Made by a program: the position numbers and the translations under genes | Source of the DNA: CAXMST01 sp032122625 | GTDB lineage: Bacteria; Actinomycetota; Thermoleophilia; Solirubrobacterales; 70-9 | DNA: 64,000 nucleotides | Direction: 5' to 3' | Assembly (NCBI GenBank): GCA_032122625.1 | Contig: JAQBGG010000004.1 | Location: forward strand, 56,301 to 120,300 | Notes under the pieces: generated by a model | Told to the model about the DNA's origin: nothing | Seen by the model: only the letters and a program-made list of their open reading frames with translations | Databases searched by the model: none | Part shown: positions 33,037-41,410 of the stretch, one piece after another | How positions within the stretch are numbered: the stretch's first letter is position 1 | How the letters are laid out: each line of letters starts with the position of its first letter

Positions 33037-34209
33037 ATGGCAGCAAGCAAGCCCACTCCGATCGAGGCCGGTTCAAAAGACGCGAAGGCCAAGGATGCCG
33101 CGTTGAAGGCAGCCGTCTCCCAGATTGAGCGCGAGTTCGGCGCCGGATCGGTGATGAGGCTCGGCAGCGACGCAGCGATCGAGGTCGAGACGATCCCGAC
33201 CGGGGCGCTCTCGCTCGATCTCGCGCTCGGAGTCGGCGGCGTGCCGCGCGGGCGAATCGTCGAGATCTTCGGCCCCGAGTCCTCGGGCAAGACGACCTTG
33301 ATCTACCACATCATCGCCCAGGCTCAGGCCCGCGGCGGGGTCTGCGCATTCGTCGACGCCGAGCACTCGATGGACCCGGTCTACGCGCGACGCATCGGTG
33401 TCGATACCGATGAGCTGCTCGTCTCCCAGCCCGACTACGGTGAGCAGGCGCTTGAGATCGTCGACGTCCTCGTCCGCTCCGGGGCCGTTGACGTGGTCGC
33501 CGTCGACTCCGTTGCCGCGCTCACCCCACGGGTTGAGCTCGAGGGACAGATGGGGGAGATGCAGGTCGGCCTACAGGCGCGACTGATGTCGCAGGCGCTG
33601 CGCAAGCTCGCCGGCAACCTCAACCGGGCCAAGACCGTCTGCCTGTTCACGAACCAGATCCGCGAGAAGATCGGTGTCAGCTTTGGCAGCCCCGAGACTC
33701 AGCCGGGCGGGCGGGCGTTGAAGTTCTATTCCTCCCAGCGCCTCGACCTGCGCCGGATCGAAACTCTCAAGGAGGGGACCGAGGCCGTTGGCAATCGGGT
33801 CCGCGTCAAGGTCGTCAAGAACAAGGTTGCGGCGCCGTTCAGGCAGGCTGAGTTCGACGTCGAGTACGGCGCCGGGATCTCGAATGAGAGTTGCATCCTC
33901 GATCTTGGCGTCGAGCACGAAATCGTCACCAAGTCGGGTTCGTTCTTCTCCTATGGCGACACCCGCCTGGGTCAGGGCAAGAACAACTCGAAGGCATTCC
34001 TCGCCGAGAATCTCGAGATCGCCAGCGAGATCGAGGGCAAGATCTACGCGGCCCTGGGGATCGAGCGGGTCGAGGGACCAAAGCCGATGCCGTTCACGGG
34101 GGCCGACGACCCCGTGGCCGAGGTCGAGGCTGATCCGCCTTCCGCGAGCCCGGAGGCGAAGAAACAGGCTGCCGACGGCAAGGCCGACGGGGAGAAGAAG
34201 GCGGCCTAG
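33037..34209 (+). CDS. recA: Recombinase RecA
   Basis: Strand-exchange ATPase of recombination and the SOS response. The 390-residue protein shows Walker A GPESSGKT (79-86), Walker B VVAVDSVAAL, the L2 region FTNQIREKIGVSFGSPE, and a C-terminal tail rich in Ala/Lys/Glu from about residue 350. Length is slightly above average because of both ends. The Shine-Dalgarno AGAGGTGA precedes ATG 33037. The 27-base gap behind thpR holds no recognisable SOS box, so recA is probably co-transcribed with thpR. Confidence 0.98.
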   Translation: MAASKPTPIEAGSKDAKAKDAALKAAVSQIEREFGAGSVMRLGSDAAIEVETIPTGALSLDLALGVGGVPRGRIVEIFGPESSGKTTLIYHIIAQAQARGGVCAFVDAEHSMDPVYARRIGVDTDELLVSQPDYGEQALEIVDVLVRSGAVDVVAVDSVAALTPRVELEGQMGEMQVGLQARLMSQALRKLAGNLNRAKTVCLFTNQIREKIGVSFGSPETQPGGRALKFYSSQRLDLRRIETLKEGTEAVGNRVRVKVVKNKVAAPFRQAEFDVEYGAGISNESCILDLGVEHEIVTKSGSFFSYGDTRLGQGKNNSKAFLAENLEIASEIEGKIYAALGIERVEGPKPMPFTGADDPVAEVEADPPSASPEAKKQAADGKADGEKKAA

Positions 34210-34249
34210 AGCGGGCGGCCGGGTCCGGAGGGCGGCCGGTAGGTCGGCA

Positions 34250-34705
34250 ATGGCACGAGAGCGGGACGCTTTCGAGGCGGCACTGGGGTCGATCCGCCGT
34301 CGCGAGCGCTCGACGGCCGAGGTCGTCGACTGGCTGGCGGAGCGTGACTTCGGCTCAGAGGAGATCGAAGACGCCGTCGGCCGCCTGATCGAGATCGGCG
34401 AGCTCGACGACGAGCGCTTCGCGCGCCTCTTCGCGGAGGACAAGAGGGAGCTGTCCGGCTGGGGCCCAGAGCGGATTGCGGGGACGCTTCGGGAGAGGGG
34501 GATCGACCGCCACCTGATCGAGGGGGCCTGCGCCGACGAGCGACCCGAGCAGGTCGAGCGGGCGGCGACACTGCTCCGGCAGCGCAACTCCGCCCTCGAA
34601 GACGACCGCGATCGCGCCCGGGCGCTGAGCTTCCTCACCAGGCGTGGCTACGACTACGAGGTCGCCCACGACGCGATCCGCACCGCGGAGCGCGCCGCCG
34701 GATAG
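34250..34705 (+). CDS. recX: Regulatory protein RecX
   Basis: Modulates RecA filaments by direct binding. The 151-residue protein is made of three-helix repeats: ERSTAEVVDWLAERDF, the second beginning LIEIGELDDERFARLF with GWGPERIAGTLRERGI, and the last with FLTRRGYDYEVAHDAI. Usual length for short actinobacterial forms. ATG 34250 lies 40 bases after recA with GGAG further up. It is the expected partner of recA. Confidence 0.92.
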   Translation: MARERDAFEAALGSIRRRERSTAEVVDWLAERDFGSEEIEDAVGRLIEIGELDDERFARLFAEDKRELSGWGPERIAGTLRERGIDRHLIEGACADERPEQVERAATLLRQRNSALEDDRDRARALSFLTRRGYDYEVAHDAIRTAERAAG

Positions 34706-34727
34706 CGGAGCCCTTCCCCTGTGCCGT

Positions 34728-34962
34728 TGGGCGCGAAAGGTTCTCCCGCCCGCGTCCCCCGTCGCGCCCAGGCGCCCCGTAGGCGAGCTGTCTCCCAACA
34801 GGTAGCCGGTAGCCGCCCCGTCCCTGCCGAGCACCACCGAGACCGTGGGCGCTCTCACCGCCTCCTGGCGATAGTTGGAGCGCCCACGGTCAACGGTACG
34901 GCGTCGTAGCCACGAGCTGGGCTGCATTGACCACGCATGGCGGGGCAAACGCAGCCCAGCTC
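34728..34962. repeat. Cluster of three long-loop perfect inverted repeats after recX
   Basis: In the 296-base gap between recX and the HAD gene three perfect inverted repeats follow each other: 34728-34736 with 34762-34770 (9 bp, 25-base loop), 34841-34854 with 34878-34891 (14 bp, 23-base loop), and 34914-34925 with 34951-34962 (12 bp, 25-base loop). Arms share a TGGGC-type core but are not copies. No T-runs follow, and no credible reading frame is seen in the gap. The near-constant loop length is unusual for terminators. Confidence 0.7.
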
Positions 34963-34989
34963 GCCCGTAGAGACCGCCGGGCAGTCGGG

Positions 34990-34995
34990 GATAAT
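34990..34995 (+). promoter_or_regulatory. Candidate leaderless -10 box (GATAAT) for the HAD gene
   Basis: GATAAT ends six bases before ATG 35002. It lies downstream of the hairpin cluster, so a transcript from here would not include the hairpins. Confidence 0.45.
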
Positions 34996-35001
34996 CGAGC
35001 G

Positions 35002-35706
35002 ATGATCGAAGCGGTGCTGTTCGACCTCGATGACACGCTGCTCGACCACGACGGCGCCAGCCTCGCCGCCCTCGAGGCGGCGTTGGAGCGCGAGCATCCG
35101 GGAATCGAAGGCGACCGTCATCGAGCCGCGGTGGTTGAGTGGCGGCGGCTGGAGGAGCTTCACTACAGGTCCTACCTCGACGGCGAGATCGACGTCGGCG
35201 AACAGCGCCGGCGCAGGGCGGGCGGACTGCTGGAGTGGCTCGGCAAGCCGAGTCGACCGGCGACGGACCTGGACGCATGGTATGAGGAGTTCCTCGCCGG
35301 CTACCGCGGGCACTGGTCGCTGTTCGAGGACGTCGAGCCCGCGCTCGACGGCCTCGAGCGGGCCGGTTACGCGCTTGGTGTGATCACCAACGCCGAGGGG
35401 GAGGCACAGCGGCTCAAGTTGGCGGCGATGGGAATCGAGCGGCGCCTGCCGCTCGTGGTTGCCTCGGCGGAAGTCGGCGTTGCCAAGCCTGACGCCGGCA
35501 TCTTCGCCGCGGCCTGCGATCGTCTCGGCTGCCCACCTGAGCGGGTCGCCTACGTCGGTGACCGGCTCGAGACCGATGCTCGGGGTGCATCCGAGGCCGG
35601 TCTGCGCGGAATCTGGCTGTTCCGGGAGGGCGGCGACATCCAGGGCTCTGGGACTTCGGACATCGCGACGATCGCGACCCTTCATGAGCTCCTGCCGCTG
35701 CTCTGA
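35002..35706 (+). CDS. HAD-superfamily hydrolase (YjjG/phosphatase-like)
   Basis: A 234-residue haloacid-dehalogenase-fold phosphatase. Motif I is FDLDDT with D8 and D10, motif II ITNAEG, motif III the Lys in VGVAKPDAGIF, and motif IV YVGDRLETDARGA, all intact. A helical cap (about 18-90) makes it a C1-cap enzyme of the YjjG or phosphoglycolate-phosphatase type; many such enzymes clean up nucleotide or sugar phosphates. The substrate cannot be read from sequence. It is followed by the transporter gene after 93 or 114 bases. Confidence 0.88.
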   Translation: MIEAVLFDLDDTLLDHDGASLAALEAALEREHPGIEGDRHRAAVVEWRRLEELHYRSYLDGEIDVGEQRRRRAGGLLEWLGKPSRPATDLDAWYEEFLAGYRGHWSLFEDVEPALDGLERAGYALGVITNAEGEAQRLKLAAMGIERRLPLVVASAEVGVAKPDAGIFAAACDRLGCPPERVAYVGDRLETDARGASEAGLRGIWLFREGGDIQGSGTSDIATIATLHELLPLL

Positions 35707-35820
35707 TCCCGGCCGTCGCGACCGCGTCCAGTGCGGTGGCGCGGCCCTGGGGGCTGGACAGGAGTCCGCTTTGGGGCCGGCTTCTAAGGGGGACACAGTT
35801 TGCTGTCGAACGAGACCTTG

Positions 35821-36702
35821 ATGACCGAGCTTGCAATCGCACTCTCGCTGCTCTGTGCGCTGGTCACGAACGTCGCCTTCCTCTGCAAACACCGCGGGGC
35901 GGTCGCGGCGCCGCCCGTCAGCGCCCGGCATCCGTGGCGCAGCCTCCGCGGGCTCTTTGCCTCGCCCTGGTGGACGATCGGCTTTGCGATCGCCTTCGGC
36001 GCCTGGGTGCTGCACGTCGGCGCGCTTGCGATCGCGCCGCTTTCGCTCGTTCAAGCAGTGATCGCGGGCGGCCTCGTTCTCGTCGCCCTGCCGGCGGAGC
36101 GCTGGTTCGGCTTCAAACTCGGTCGGCGCGAGTGGGTCGGCCTCGGATTGAGCGCGTTCGGTCTCGCGTTCCTGGTGATCACCGCGAGCGCGGAGCGTGC
36201 CGGATCGGACTACTCCGAGGCAGCGATGATCGCGTTCACGGGCGGGGCGCTCGGGATCGGCATCGCGCTCCTTTTCTCGGGTCGCTACGAGCGCACGCGG
36301 GCCCGAACCGGGGCGCTGCTCGGCCTCGCTGCCGGACTCTTGATCGGCGTCTCCGACGTGGCGATCAAGGCCCTGACCGAGACGGTCCCCGGCGATCTGG
36401 GAGCGATCATCAGCCCCTGGACCTTGGCCGCCGCCATCGCCTCGCTTTGCGCGCTCTACGCCTTGGCGCGAGCGCTGCAGTTGGGCGGTGCGATCCAGGT
36501 GATCGCCATCTCCTCGGTGGCCGCGAACCTCGCCGCGATCAGCGCCGGGGTAATCGTCTTCGGAGACCCCGTCGGCGGGGACACACTCGGCATTGTCGCC
36601 CGGGGAGCCGCCTTCGCCGCGGTGATCGTTGCGGCGGGCCTCGTTCAAGGTCCGGTCCGGGTCGCCGAGGCGATTGCCGGGGCTCAGCCGCGCAGCGCCT
36701 GA
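35821..36702 (+). CDS. DMT-superfamily (EamA-like) membrane transporter
   Basis: A membrane protein of about 293 residues with nine to ten hydrophobic segments in two halves, the first LAIALSLLCALVTNVAFL and the last AAFAAVIVAAGLVQGP. The pattern is that of drug/metabolite transporters. Small-residue helices in the second half (LAAGLLIGVSDVAIKAL) fit the EamA repeat. The substrate is unknown. The frame opens at TTG 35800, which has a good AGGGGG upstream; ATG 35821 gives the more usual N-terminus. The two starts cannot be separated with certainty. Confidence 0.75.
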   Translation: MTELAIALSLLCALVTNVAFLCKHRGAVAAPPVSARHPWRSLRGLFASPWWTIGFAIAFGAWVLHVGALAIAPLSLVQAVIAGGLVLVALPAERWFGFKLGRREWVGLGLSAFGLAFLVITASAERAGSDYSEAAMIAFTGGALGIGIALLFSGRYERTRARTGALLGLAAGLLIGVSDVAIKALTETVPGDLGAIISPWTLAAAIASLCALYALARALQLGGAIQVIAISSVAANLAAISAGVIVFGDPVGGDTLGIVARGAAFAAVIVAAGLVQGPVRVAEAIAGAQPRSA

Positions 36703-36719
36703 CCCCGACCTCGGCTCAC

Positions 36720-36748
36720 TTGAGATAGGAGTCGCTCGCGGCTACCAT
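36720..36748 (+). promoter_or_regulatory. Candidate rny promoter
   Basis: TTGAGA (36720-36725), a 17-base spacer and TACCAT (36743-36748). The start would be near 36755, giving a 240-base leader before ATG 36995. That leader contains a 6-bp hairpin (36941-36946 with 36954-36959) and otherwise nothing that I recognise. Confidence 0.45.
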
Positions 36749-36994
36749 CGTCGTTGAGCGACGTGCCGCCTTTGGCTGTCCTTCGCTAACCGAGATTCGA
36801 GAACGAAAACTTTGTTGAACCCACAGCTGTCAACCATGGCGTCCGGATAAGGAGCGACCTAGGCGGCGCCACCCTGACTCGCCGGCGGCAAGCCCGCCGT
36901 GCTCGGATAGCGATTGACTGCAGGGCCCACGCGCCGGGTTCGGACACCCGCCCTGTCCGTGAGGCGATCCCCCGTCCGGGGTCTGGTGGTTGAT

Positions 36995-38443
36995 ATGGAA
37001 CGCAGAGGTAGGCGGATCTTCCAGGGTCGTGACGACGACGCGGGGGTTCACCGGGGCGAGTCGGTCGCCTCAGCGCCACCGCCCACCGGCGCCCTGCAGG
37101 AGGCCCCGGAGACGGCGGCCGATGATGAACTGCAGGCGCGCCGTATGGAGATCGCCCGGATGGAGGAGCGCGCGTTGCACGAGCAGTCTGCGATTCGGGC
37201 CAAGCACACAGAGCTCGACAAGCGGGTGCAGGCGCTGGACGACCGCGAGCGCAACCTCGAGCAACAGGGGGAGGAGCTGAAGCGCCAGAAGCAGCTGCAG
37301 CGCAAGGAGCTGGAGCGGCTCTCTGGGCTGACCGCGGCGCAGGCGAAACAACTGCTGGTCGCGGACGTCGAGCATGACGCTCGCCACCGAGCAGGTACGG
37401 CTCTGCTGCAGATCGAGCGAGAGACCAAGCGCGACGCGGAGGCCAAGTCGCGGAACATCCTCGCGATCGCGATGTCGCGTCTAGCGGGCTCCCACGTATC
37501 CGAGACCACGACGCGACTGATCGAGTTGCCCGGTGAGGAGATGAAGGGGCGGATCATCGGGCGCGAGGGGCGCAACATCCGCGCCCTCGAGGCCCTCACA
37601 GGGGTTGACGTGATCATCGACGAGACCCCCAACGCGGTCGTCGTCTCGAGCTTCGACGGAGTGCGTCGGGAGGTCGCCCGGCAAACGATCGAGAAGCTCG
37701 TCGCCGACGGCAGGATCCAGCCGGCGACGATCGAGGAGGTCTACGGCAAGGCGAAGACCGAGGTCGAGGGTCGGATCGCCGAGGAGGGGGAGAAGGCCGA
37801 GCTCGAGGCCGGTGTCCACGGCATCGATCGGGAGCTGCTCAAGGTCCTCGGCCGGCTGCGCTTCCGAACCAGCTATGGCCAGAACGTGCTCGACCATCTT
37901 GTCGAATGCGCGAAGTTCGCCGGCCTGATCGCGGCCGAACTCGGCGCCTCGGTGGAGACAGCGAAACGGGCGGCGTTGCTACACGACATCGGCAAGGCGG
38001 TCAGCCACGAGGTCGATGGCTCACACGCCGCCGTCGGAGCGACGATGGCACGGCGGCATGGAGAGAGCGAGGCGGTGGCGCACGCGATCGCCGCCCATCA
38101 CAACGAGGTCGACCCGCGCACAGTAGAGGCCGTGATCGTGCAGGTCGTCGATGCGCTCTCTGGCGCTCGCCCCGGCGCCAGGGGCGAGGCGCTGGAGCAA
38201 TACGTCAGCCGGCTCAAGGATCTCGAGGAGATCGCCGCCAGGCATCCGGGGGTCGAGCGGGTCTTCGCTATGCGGGCGGGACGCGATGTCCGCGTGATGG
38301 TCGATCCGGGAGTCGTCGACGACGAGGAGGCGGCGGTGATCGCGGAGCGCACGGCAAAGGTCGTCGCCAAGGAGCTCGACTTCCCGGGCCGGATCCGGAT
38401 CACGGTGATCCGCGAGACGCGCACGACGGCCTTCGCCGACTGA
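36995..38443 (+). CDS. rny: Ribonuclease Y, without the usual N-terminal membrane anchor
   Basis: Endoribonuclease that initiates mRNA decay. From ATG 36995 the protein is 482 residues: a long coiled coil (about 45-165, with MEERALHEQSAIRAKHTELD), a KH domain with GRIIGREGRNIRALE (about 185-199), the HD domain with H330-D331 (LLHDIGKAV), and the C-terminal YmdA/YtgF-type domain ending FPGRIRITVIRETR. Other RNase Y proteins start with a membrane helix; here the N-terminus (MERRGRRIFQGRDDD) is polar, and the upstream extension to 36914 is also Arg-rich. It would therefore be cytosolic unless a start was missed. Confidence 0.92.
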   Translation: MERRGRRIFQGRDDDAGVHRGESVASAPPPTGALQEAPETAADDELQARRMEIARMEERALHEQSAIRAKHTELDKRVQALDDRERNLEQQGEELKRQKQLQRKELERLSGLTAAQAKQLLVADVEHDARHRAGTALLQIERETKRDAEAKSRNILAIAMSRLAGSHVSETTTRLIELPGEEMKGRIIGREGRNIRALEALTGVDVIIDETPNAVVVSSFDGVRREVARQTIEKLVADGRIQPATIEEVYGKAKTEVEGRIAEEGEKAELEAGVHGIDRELLKVLGRLRFRTSYGQNVLDHLVECAKFAGLIAAELGASVETAKRAALLHDIGKAVSHEVDGSHAAVGATMARRHGESEAVAHAIAAHHNEVDPRTVEAVIVQVVDALSGARPGARGEALEQYVSRLKDLEEIAARHPGVERVFAMRAGRDVRVMVDPGVVDDEEAAVIAERTAKVVAKELDFPGRIRITVIRETRTTAFAD

Positions 38444-38464
38444 CGTTCCGGGGTTGCCGAGCGA

Positions 38465-38470
38465 TAAGCT
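38465..38470 (+). promoter_or_regulatory. Candidate -10 box (TAAGCT) for the cytochrome c gene
   Basis: TAAGCT ends nine bases before ATG 38480. The hexamer equals the one before dapB, but the spacing is at the long end of the leaderless range. Confidence 0.3.
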
Positions 38471-38479
38471 CGCGCCCCA

Positions 38480-39127
38480 ATGAACTCGATTCCTCAGCTC
38501 GCCTCCTCGGGGGCCGGATTCTTCGATGCCGCCTTCCTCTACATCGCCGGCGGGTTGCTGATCGTCTTCGCGCTGGCCGTCGCCTTCCTGGGAATGAGGA
38601 AGGAGGGCTTCCCATCCTCCTCTCAGCTCAAGGGGATCGGCGCTACAGCCGTGGTGCTGGTGGTCTGCACAGGTATTGGCGCGATCCAGAGCGCCCGCTT
38701 CGAGCAGTCCGAGCGCCGCGAGAAGAATCAGGAGGCCGCCAAGGAGGCGCAGGCCGAGGATGCCGCCAAGCAGGAGGCCGAGGCGCCGCTGACCGAGGGC
38801 GAGGGCGCCGCGCCCACGGCCACCGGCGAGGCGCCGAGCCCCCAGGCGTCGGGCGGGGCCGAAGGCAAGGCGCTGTTCGCCGACAACGGCTGCGGTGACT
38901 GTCACACGCTCGCCGACGCCGGCACGACCGGCCAGATCGGCCCGGTTCTCGACGAGGTCCTGCCCGGGATGTCGGCGGAGATGATCCGCACCTCGATCGT
39001 CGATCCAGGCGCAACCGTGGAGCAGGGCTTCCCCGACGGCGTCATGCCATCCGGCTATGGCGACCTGTTCACTCCGGCCGAGCTCGACGCGCTGGTTGCC
39101 TACCTCTCCGACGTCACCGGCAAGTAG
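38480..39127 (+). CDS. Membrane-anchored c-type cytochrome
   Basis: A 215-residue protein with two membrane segments (about 15-38 and 51-70), an Ala/Glu-rich linker (about 75-128) and a small cytochrome c domain: haem motif C138-G-D-C141-H142 and the likely axial Met189 in DGVMPSGYGDLF. The domain faces outside, tethered to the membrane, and should pass electrons to an oxidase. No oxidase genes are in the window, so the partner is unknown. It lies between rny and miaB, where its function has no obvious link to the neighbours. Confidence 0.88.
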   Translation: MNSIPQLASSGAGFFDAAFLYIAGGLLIVFALAVAFLGMRKEGFPSSSQLKGIGATAVVLVVCTGIGAIQSARFEQSERREKNQEAAKEAQAEDAAKQEAEAPLTEGEGAAPTATGEAPSPQASGGAEGKALFADNGCGDCHTLADAGTTGQIGPVLDEVLPGMSAEMIRTSIVDPGATVEQGFPDGVMPSGYGDLFTPAELDALVAYLSDVTGK

Positions 39128-39161
39128 CGACTTCCAGCGGCTGCGGCCCGCTGCGCGCCGC

Positions 39162-39167
39162 TACCCT
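39162..39167 (+). promoter_or_regulatory. Candidate leaderless -10 box (TACCCT) for miaB
   Basis: TACCCT ends six bases before GTG 39174. This supports the GTG as the start rather than an upstream codon within the cytochrome gene. Confidence 0.4.
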
Positions 39168-39173
39168 CACGGC

Positions 39174-40496
39174 GTGAGCAAGAGCTTCCACGTCACCACC
39201 TTCGGGTGCCAGATGAACGAGCACGACTCCGAGCGGATGAAGGGGATGCTCGCCAACCTCGGCTACACGGAGACCTCCGGGCGCGACGAGGCCGATGTGA
39301 TCCTCTTCAACACCTGCTCGATCCGCGAGAGCGCCGACAGTCGCTTCCTCGCTCATCTCGGGGAGGCCAAGCGCCTCAAGTCGGAGGATCCGGAGCGGAT
39401 CATCGGGGTCGGTGGCTGCTGGGCGCAGTCCGTCAAGAACGAGGTCTTCGAGCGCTTTCCGTTCGTCGACGTCGCCTTCGGCCCCGGCCAGATCCACAAG
39501 CTGGCCGAGTTCCTCACGTCCGACTCGATCACCGCCCAGGGCTTCTTCGAGTTCGAGGACTTCGCCGGCCATCTTCCCCCCCAGCGAGAGCGACCTTTCC
39601 AGGCCTGGCTGCAGATCTCCCAGGGCTGCAACTGCGTCTGCTCCTACTGCATCGTCCCCTCGACCCGTGGCCGGGAGCAGAGCCGCCCCGCGCCGGAGCT
39701 GATCAGCGAGGTCCAAACGCTGGCGACCGAGGGCGTTCGCGAGATCACCCTGCTGGGACAGAACGTCAACAGCTATGGGCGTGATCTTCGCGGCGATGCG
39801 CGCATCGGCTTCGCCGAGCTGCTGCGGGCGATCGATGCGATCGACGGCGTCGAGAGGATCCGCTACACGAGCCCGCATCCGAAGGACATGCGCGAGGACG
39901 TGATCGCTGCGCATGCTGAGTGCGAGGCCGTCTGCGAGCACATCCACCTGCCCCTGCAATCGGGCTCGAGCCGGATTCTCAAGGCGATGCGGCGCACCTA
40001 CAACCGCGAGCGCTACCTCGATCGAGTCGCGCTGATCCGCGAGCACGTTCCCGACGCCGCGATCACGACGGACATCATCGTCGGCTTCCCGGGTGAGACC
40101 GAGGAAGACTTCGCCCAGACACTGGCGGTCGCTGAGCAGGTCGGCTACGACAGCGCCTTCACCTTCATCTTCAGCCCGCGCCGCGGCACCCTGGCGGCCG
40201 AGATGGACGGGATGATTCCCCACCCGGTCAAGGTCGAGCGCATGCAGCGCCTGGTCGAGGTGGTCCAGCGGCGAGCCAAGCAGCGCGCCCAGCGATTTGT
40301 CGGCCGCACCCTCGAGGTGCTCGTCGAGGGACCGAGTCGGACCGACCCGACCCGCCTGCGGGGCCGCACGCGTCACAACAAGTCGGTCAACTTCGATGGC
40401 ACCGCCAAGCCCGGCGAGCTCGTCGAGGTAGAGGTCGAGGCAGCGACCTCGACCAGCCTCAGCGGCAAGGAGAAGCTGCTCAGCCGGGTCATCTAG
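39174..40496 (+). CDS. miaB: tRNA-2-methylthio-N6-dimethylallyladenosine synthase
   Basis: Radical-SAM enzyme that adds methylthio to i6A37 in tRNA; acts after MiaA. The protein is 440 residues from GTG 39174. The N-terminal UPF0004 domain begins FHVTTFGCQMNEHDSERM with Cys12, further cluster cysteines are in FNTCSIRE and GVGGCWAQ, the radical-SAM motif is CNCVCSYC (CxxxCxxC), and a TRAM domain closes the protein (about 375-440). Typical length. The frame is open upstream within the cytochrome gene but unlike MiaB there. miaA follows two bases later. Confidence 0.95.
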   Translation: MSKSFHVTTFGCQMNEHDSERMKGMLANLGYTETSGRDEADVILFNTCSIRESADSRFLAHLGEAKRLKSEDPERIIGVGGCWAQSVKNEVFERFPFVDVAFGPGQIHKLAEFLTSDSITAQGFFEFEDFAGHLPPQRERPFQAWLQISQGCNCVCSYCIVPSTRGREQSRPAPELISEVQTLATEGVREITLLGQNVNSYGRDLRGDARIGFAELLRAIDAIDGVERIRYTSPHPKDMREDVIAAHAECEAVCEHIHLPLQSGSSRILKAMRRTYNRERYLDRVALIREHVPDAAITTDIIVGFPGETEEDFAQTLAVAEQVGYDSAFTFIFSPRRGTLAAEMDGMIPHPVKVERMQRLVEVVQRRAKQRAQRFVGRTLEVLVEGPSRTDPTRLRGRTRHNKSVNFDGTAKPGELVEVEVEAATSTSLSGKEKLLSRVI

Positions 40497-40498
40497 GG

Positions 40499-41410
40499 AT
40501 GGCGCCCACCGCCCAGCTGGTCGCGATCTTTGGGCCCACGGCGGTTGGCAAGACCGCCGTCGCGGTCGCCCTCGCGGAGCGCCTGCGCGAGCGCGGCGAG
40601 GACCCGGTCGCGATTTCCTGTGACGCGATCCAGGTCTACCGGGGGCTGGAGACGATCAGCGGCGCACCGGCAGCGGCGCAACGCGAGGCCCTCGAGCACC
40701 GGCTCGTCGGGATCGCCGATCCAGCGGAGGAGTTCAGTGCCGGGCGCTTTGCGGCGCTCGCTCAGGGCGAGATCGATCAGTTACTGGGGCATGGTCGCCT
40801 GCCGATCCTGGTCGGCGGCACCGGGCTGTACATGCGGGCCGTGCTGAGCAGGATCGAGCTGCGCCCGCCGGTCACCCCCGCGGTCCGAGCGGCGGTCGAG
40901 GGCGAGATCTCGGAGCGCGGCGGCACCGCCGTCCACGCCGAACTCGAGGGGGATGTTGCGGCCAAGATCCATCCCAACGACAGCAAGCGCATCGCTCGCG
41001 CTTTGGAGCTGCAGCGCAGCGGCATCGACCCGCCGGAGCGCTCCGACGAGCTCTGGACCGCTGAGCTACGGTGGCCGACGCTGATGGTCGGACTGATCTG
41101 CGGACGGGAGCTCCTGCTGGCCCGGATAGAGGAGCGGGTCGATGAGATGGCCGCGTCGGGTGCCGGAGAGGAGGCGCGGGCCGCGGCTGCGCTCGGCGCC
41201 TCGCGGACGGCCCGGGCCGCGCTCGGCTTCGAGGCCTTCGCGGAGGGTGATCTCGAGGCCGTGAAGGTCGCCCACCGCCGCTACGCTCGCCGGCAGATGA
41301 CCTGGTTGCGGAAGACACCCGGAATCCAGCTCGTCGACCGCGGGACGGCCTCGTCGGCTGAGGCGGCAAGGCGGATCGAGTCGCTGCTCGGGAATACTGG
41401 GCCGCGATGA
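40499..41410 (+). CDS. miaA: tRNA dimethylallyltransferase
   Basis: Adds dimethylallyl to A37 of tRNAs, making the MiaB substrate. The 303-residue protein has the P-loop GPTAVGKT (12-19), ISCDAIQVYRGLE with the catalytic Asp, and VGGTGLYMRAVL, and near the C-terminus YARRQMTWLRK, all MiaA signatures. It sits two bases after miaB and overlaps dapF by four (ATGA), so the three are translationally coupled. miaB-miaA-dapF is a standard actinobacterial arrangement. Confidence 0.95.
   Translation: MAPTAQLVAIFGPTAVGKTAVAVALAERLRERGEDPVAISCDAIQVYRGLETISGAPAAAQREALEHRLVGIADPAEEFSAGRFAALAQGEIDQLLGHGRLPILVGGTGLYMRAVLSRIELRPPVTPAVRAAVEGEISERGGTAVHAELEGDVAAKIHPNDSKRIARALELQRSGIDPPERSDELWTAELRWPTLMVGLICGRELLLARIEERVDEMAASGAGEEARAAAALGASRTARAALGFEAFAEGDLEAVKVAHRRYARRQMTWLRKTPGIQLVDRGTASSAEAARRIESLLGNTGPR

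Noticed and set aside
34728..34962. CRISPR array or integron attC sites after recX
   Set aside because: The elements are inverted repeats with different arms, not direct repeats with spacers, and no integrase or cas gene is near. The attC core sequences are not visible.
34855..36648. 597-codon open frame on the minus strand (and similar long antisense frames at 27309-29252, 47332-48882, 3952-5502, 15233-16861)
   Set aside because: All lie opposite well-supported genes and have low-complexity, Arg/Gly/Asp/Leu-rich translations without family motifs. Long antisense frames are expected at this GC content.
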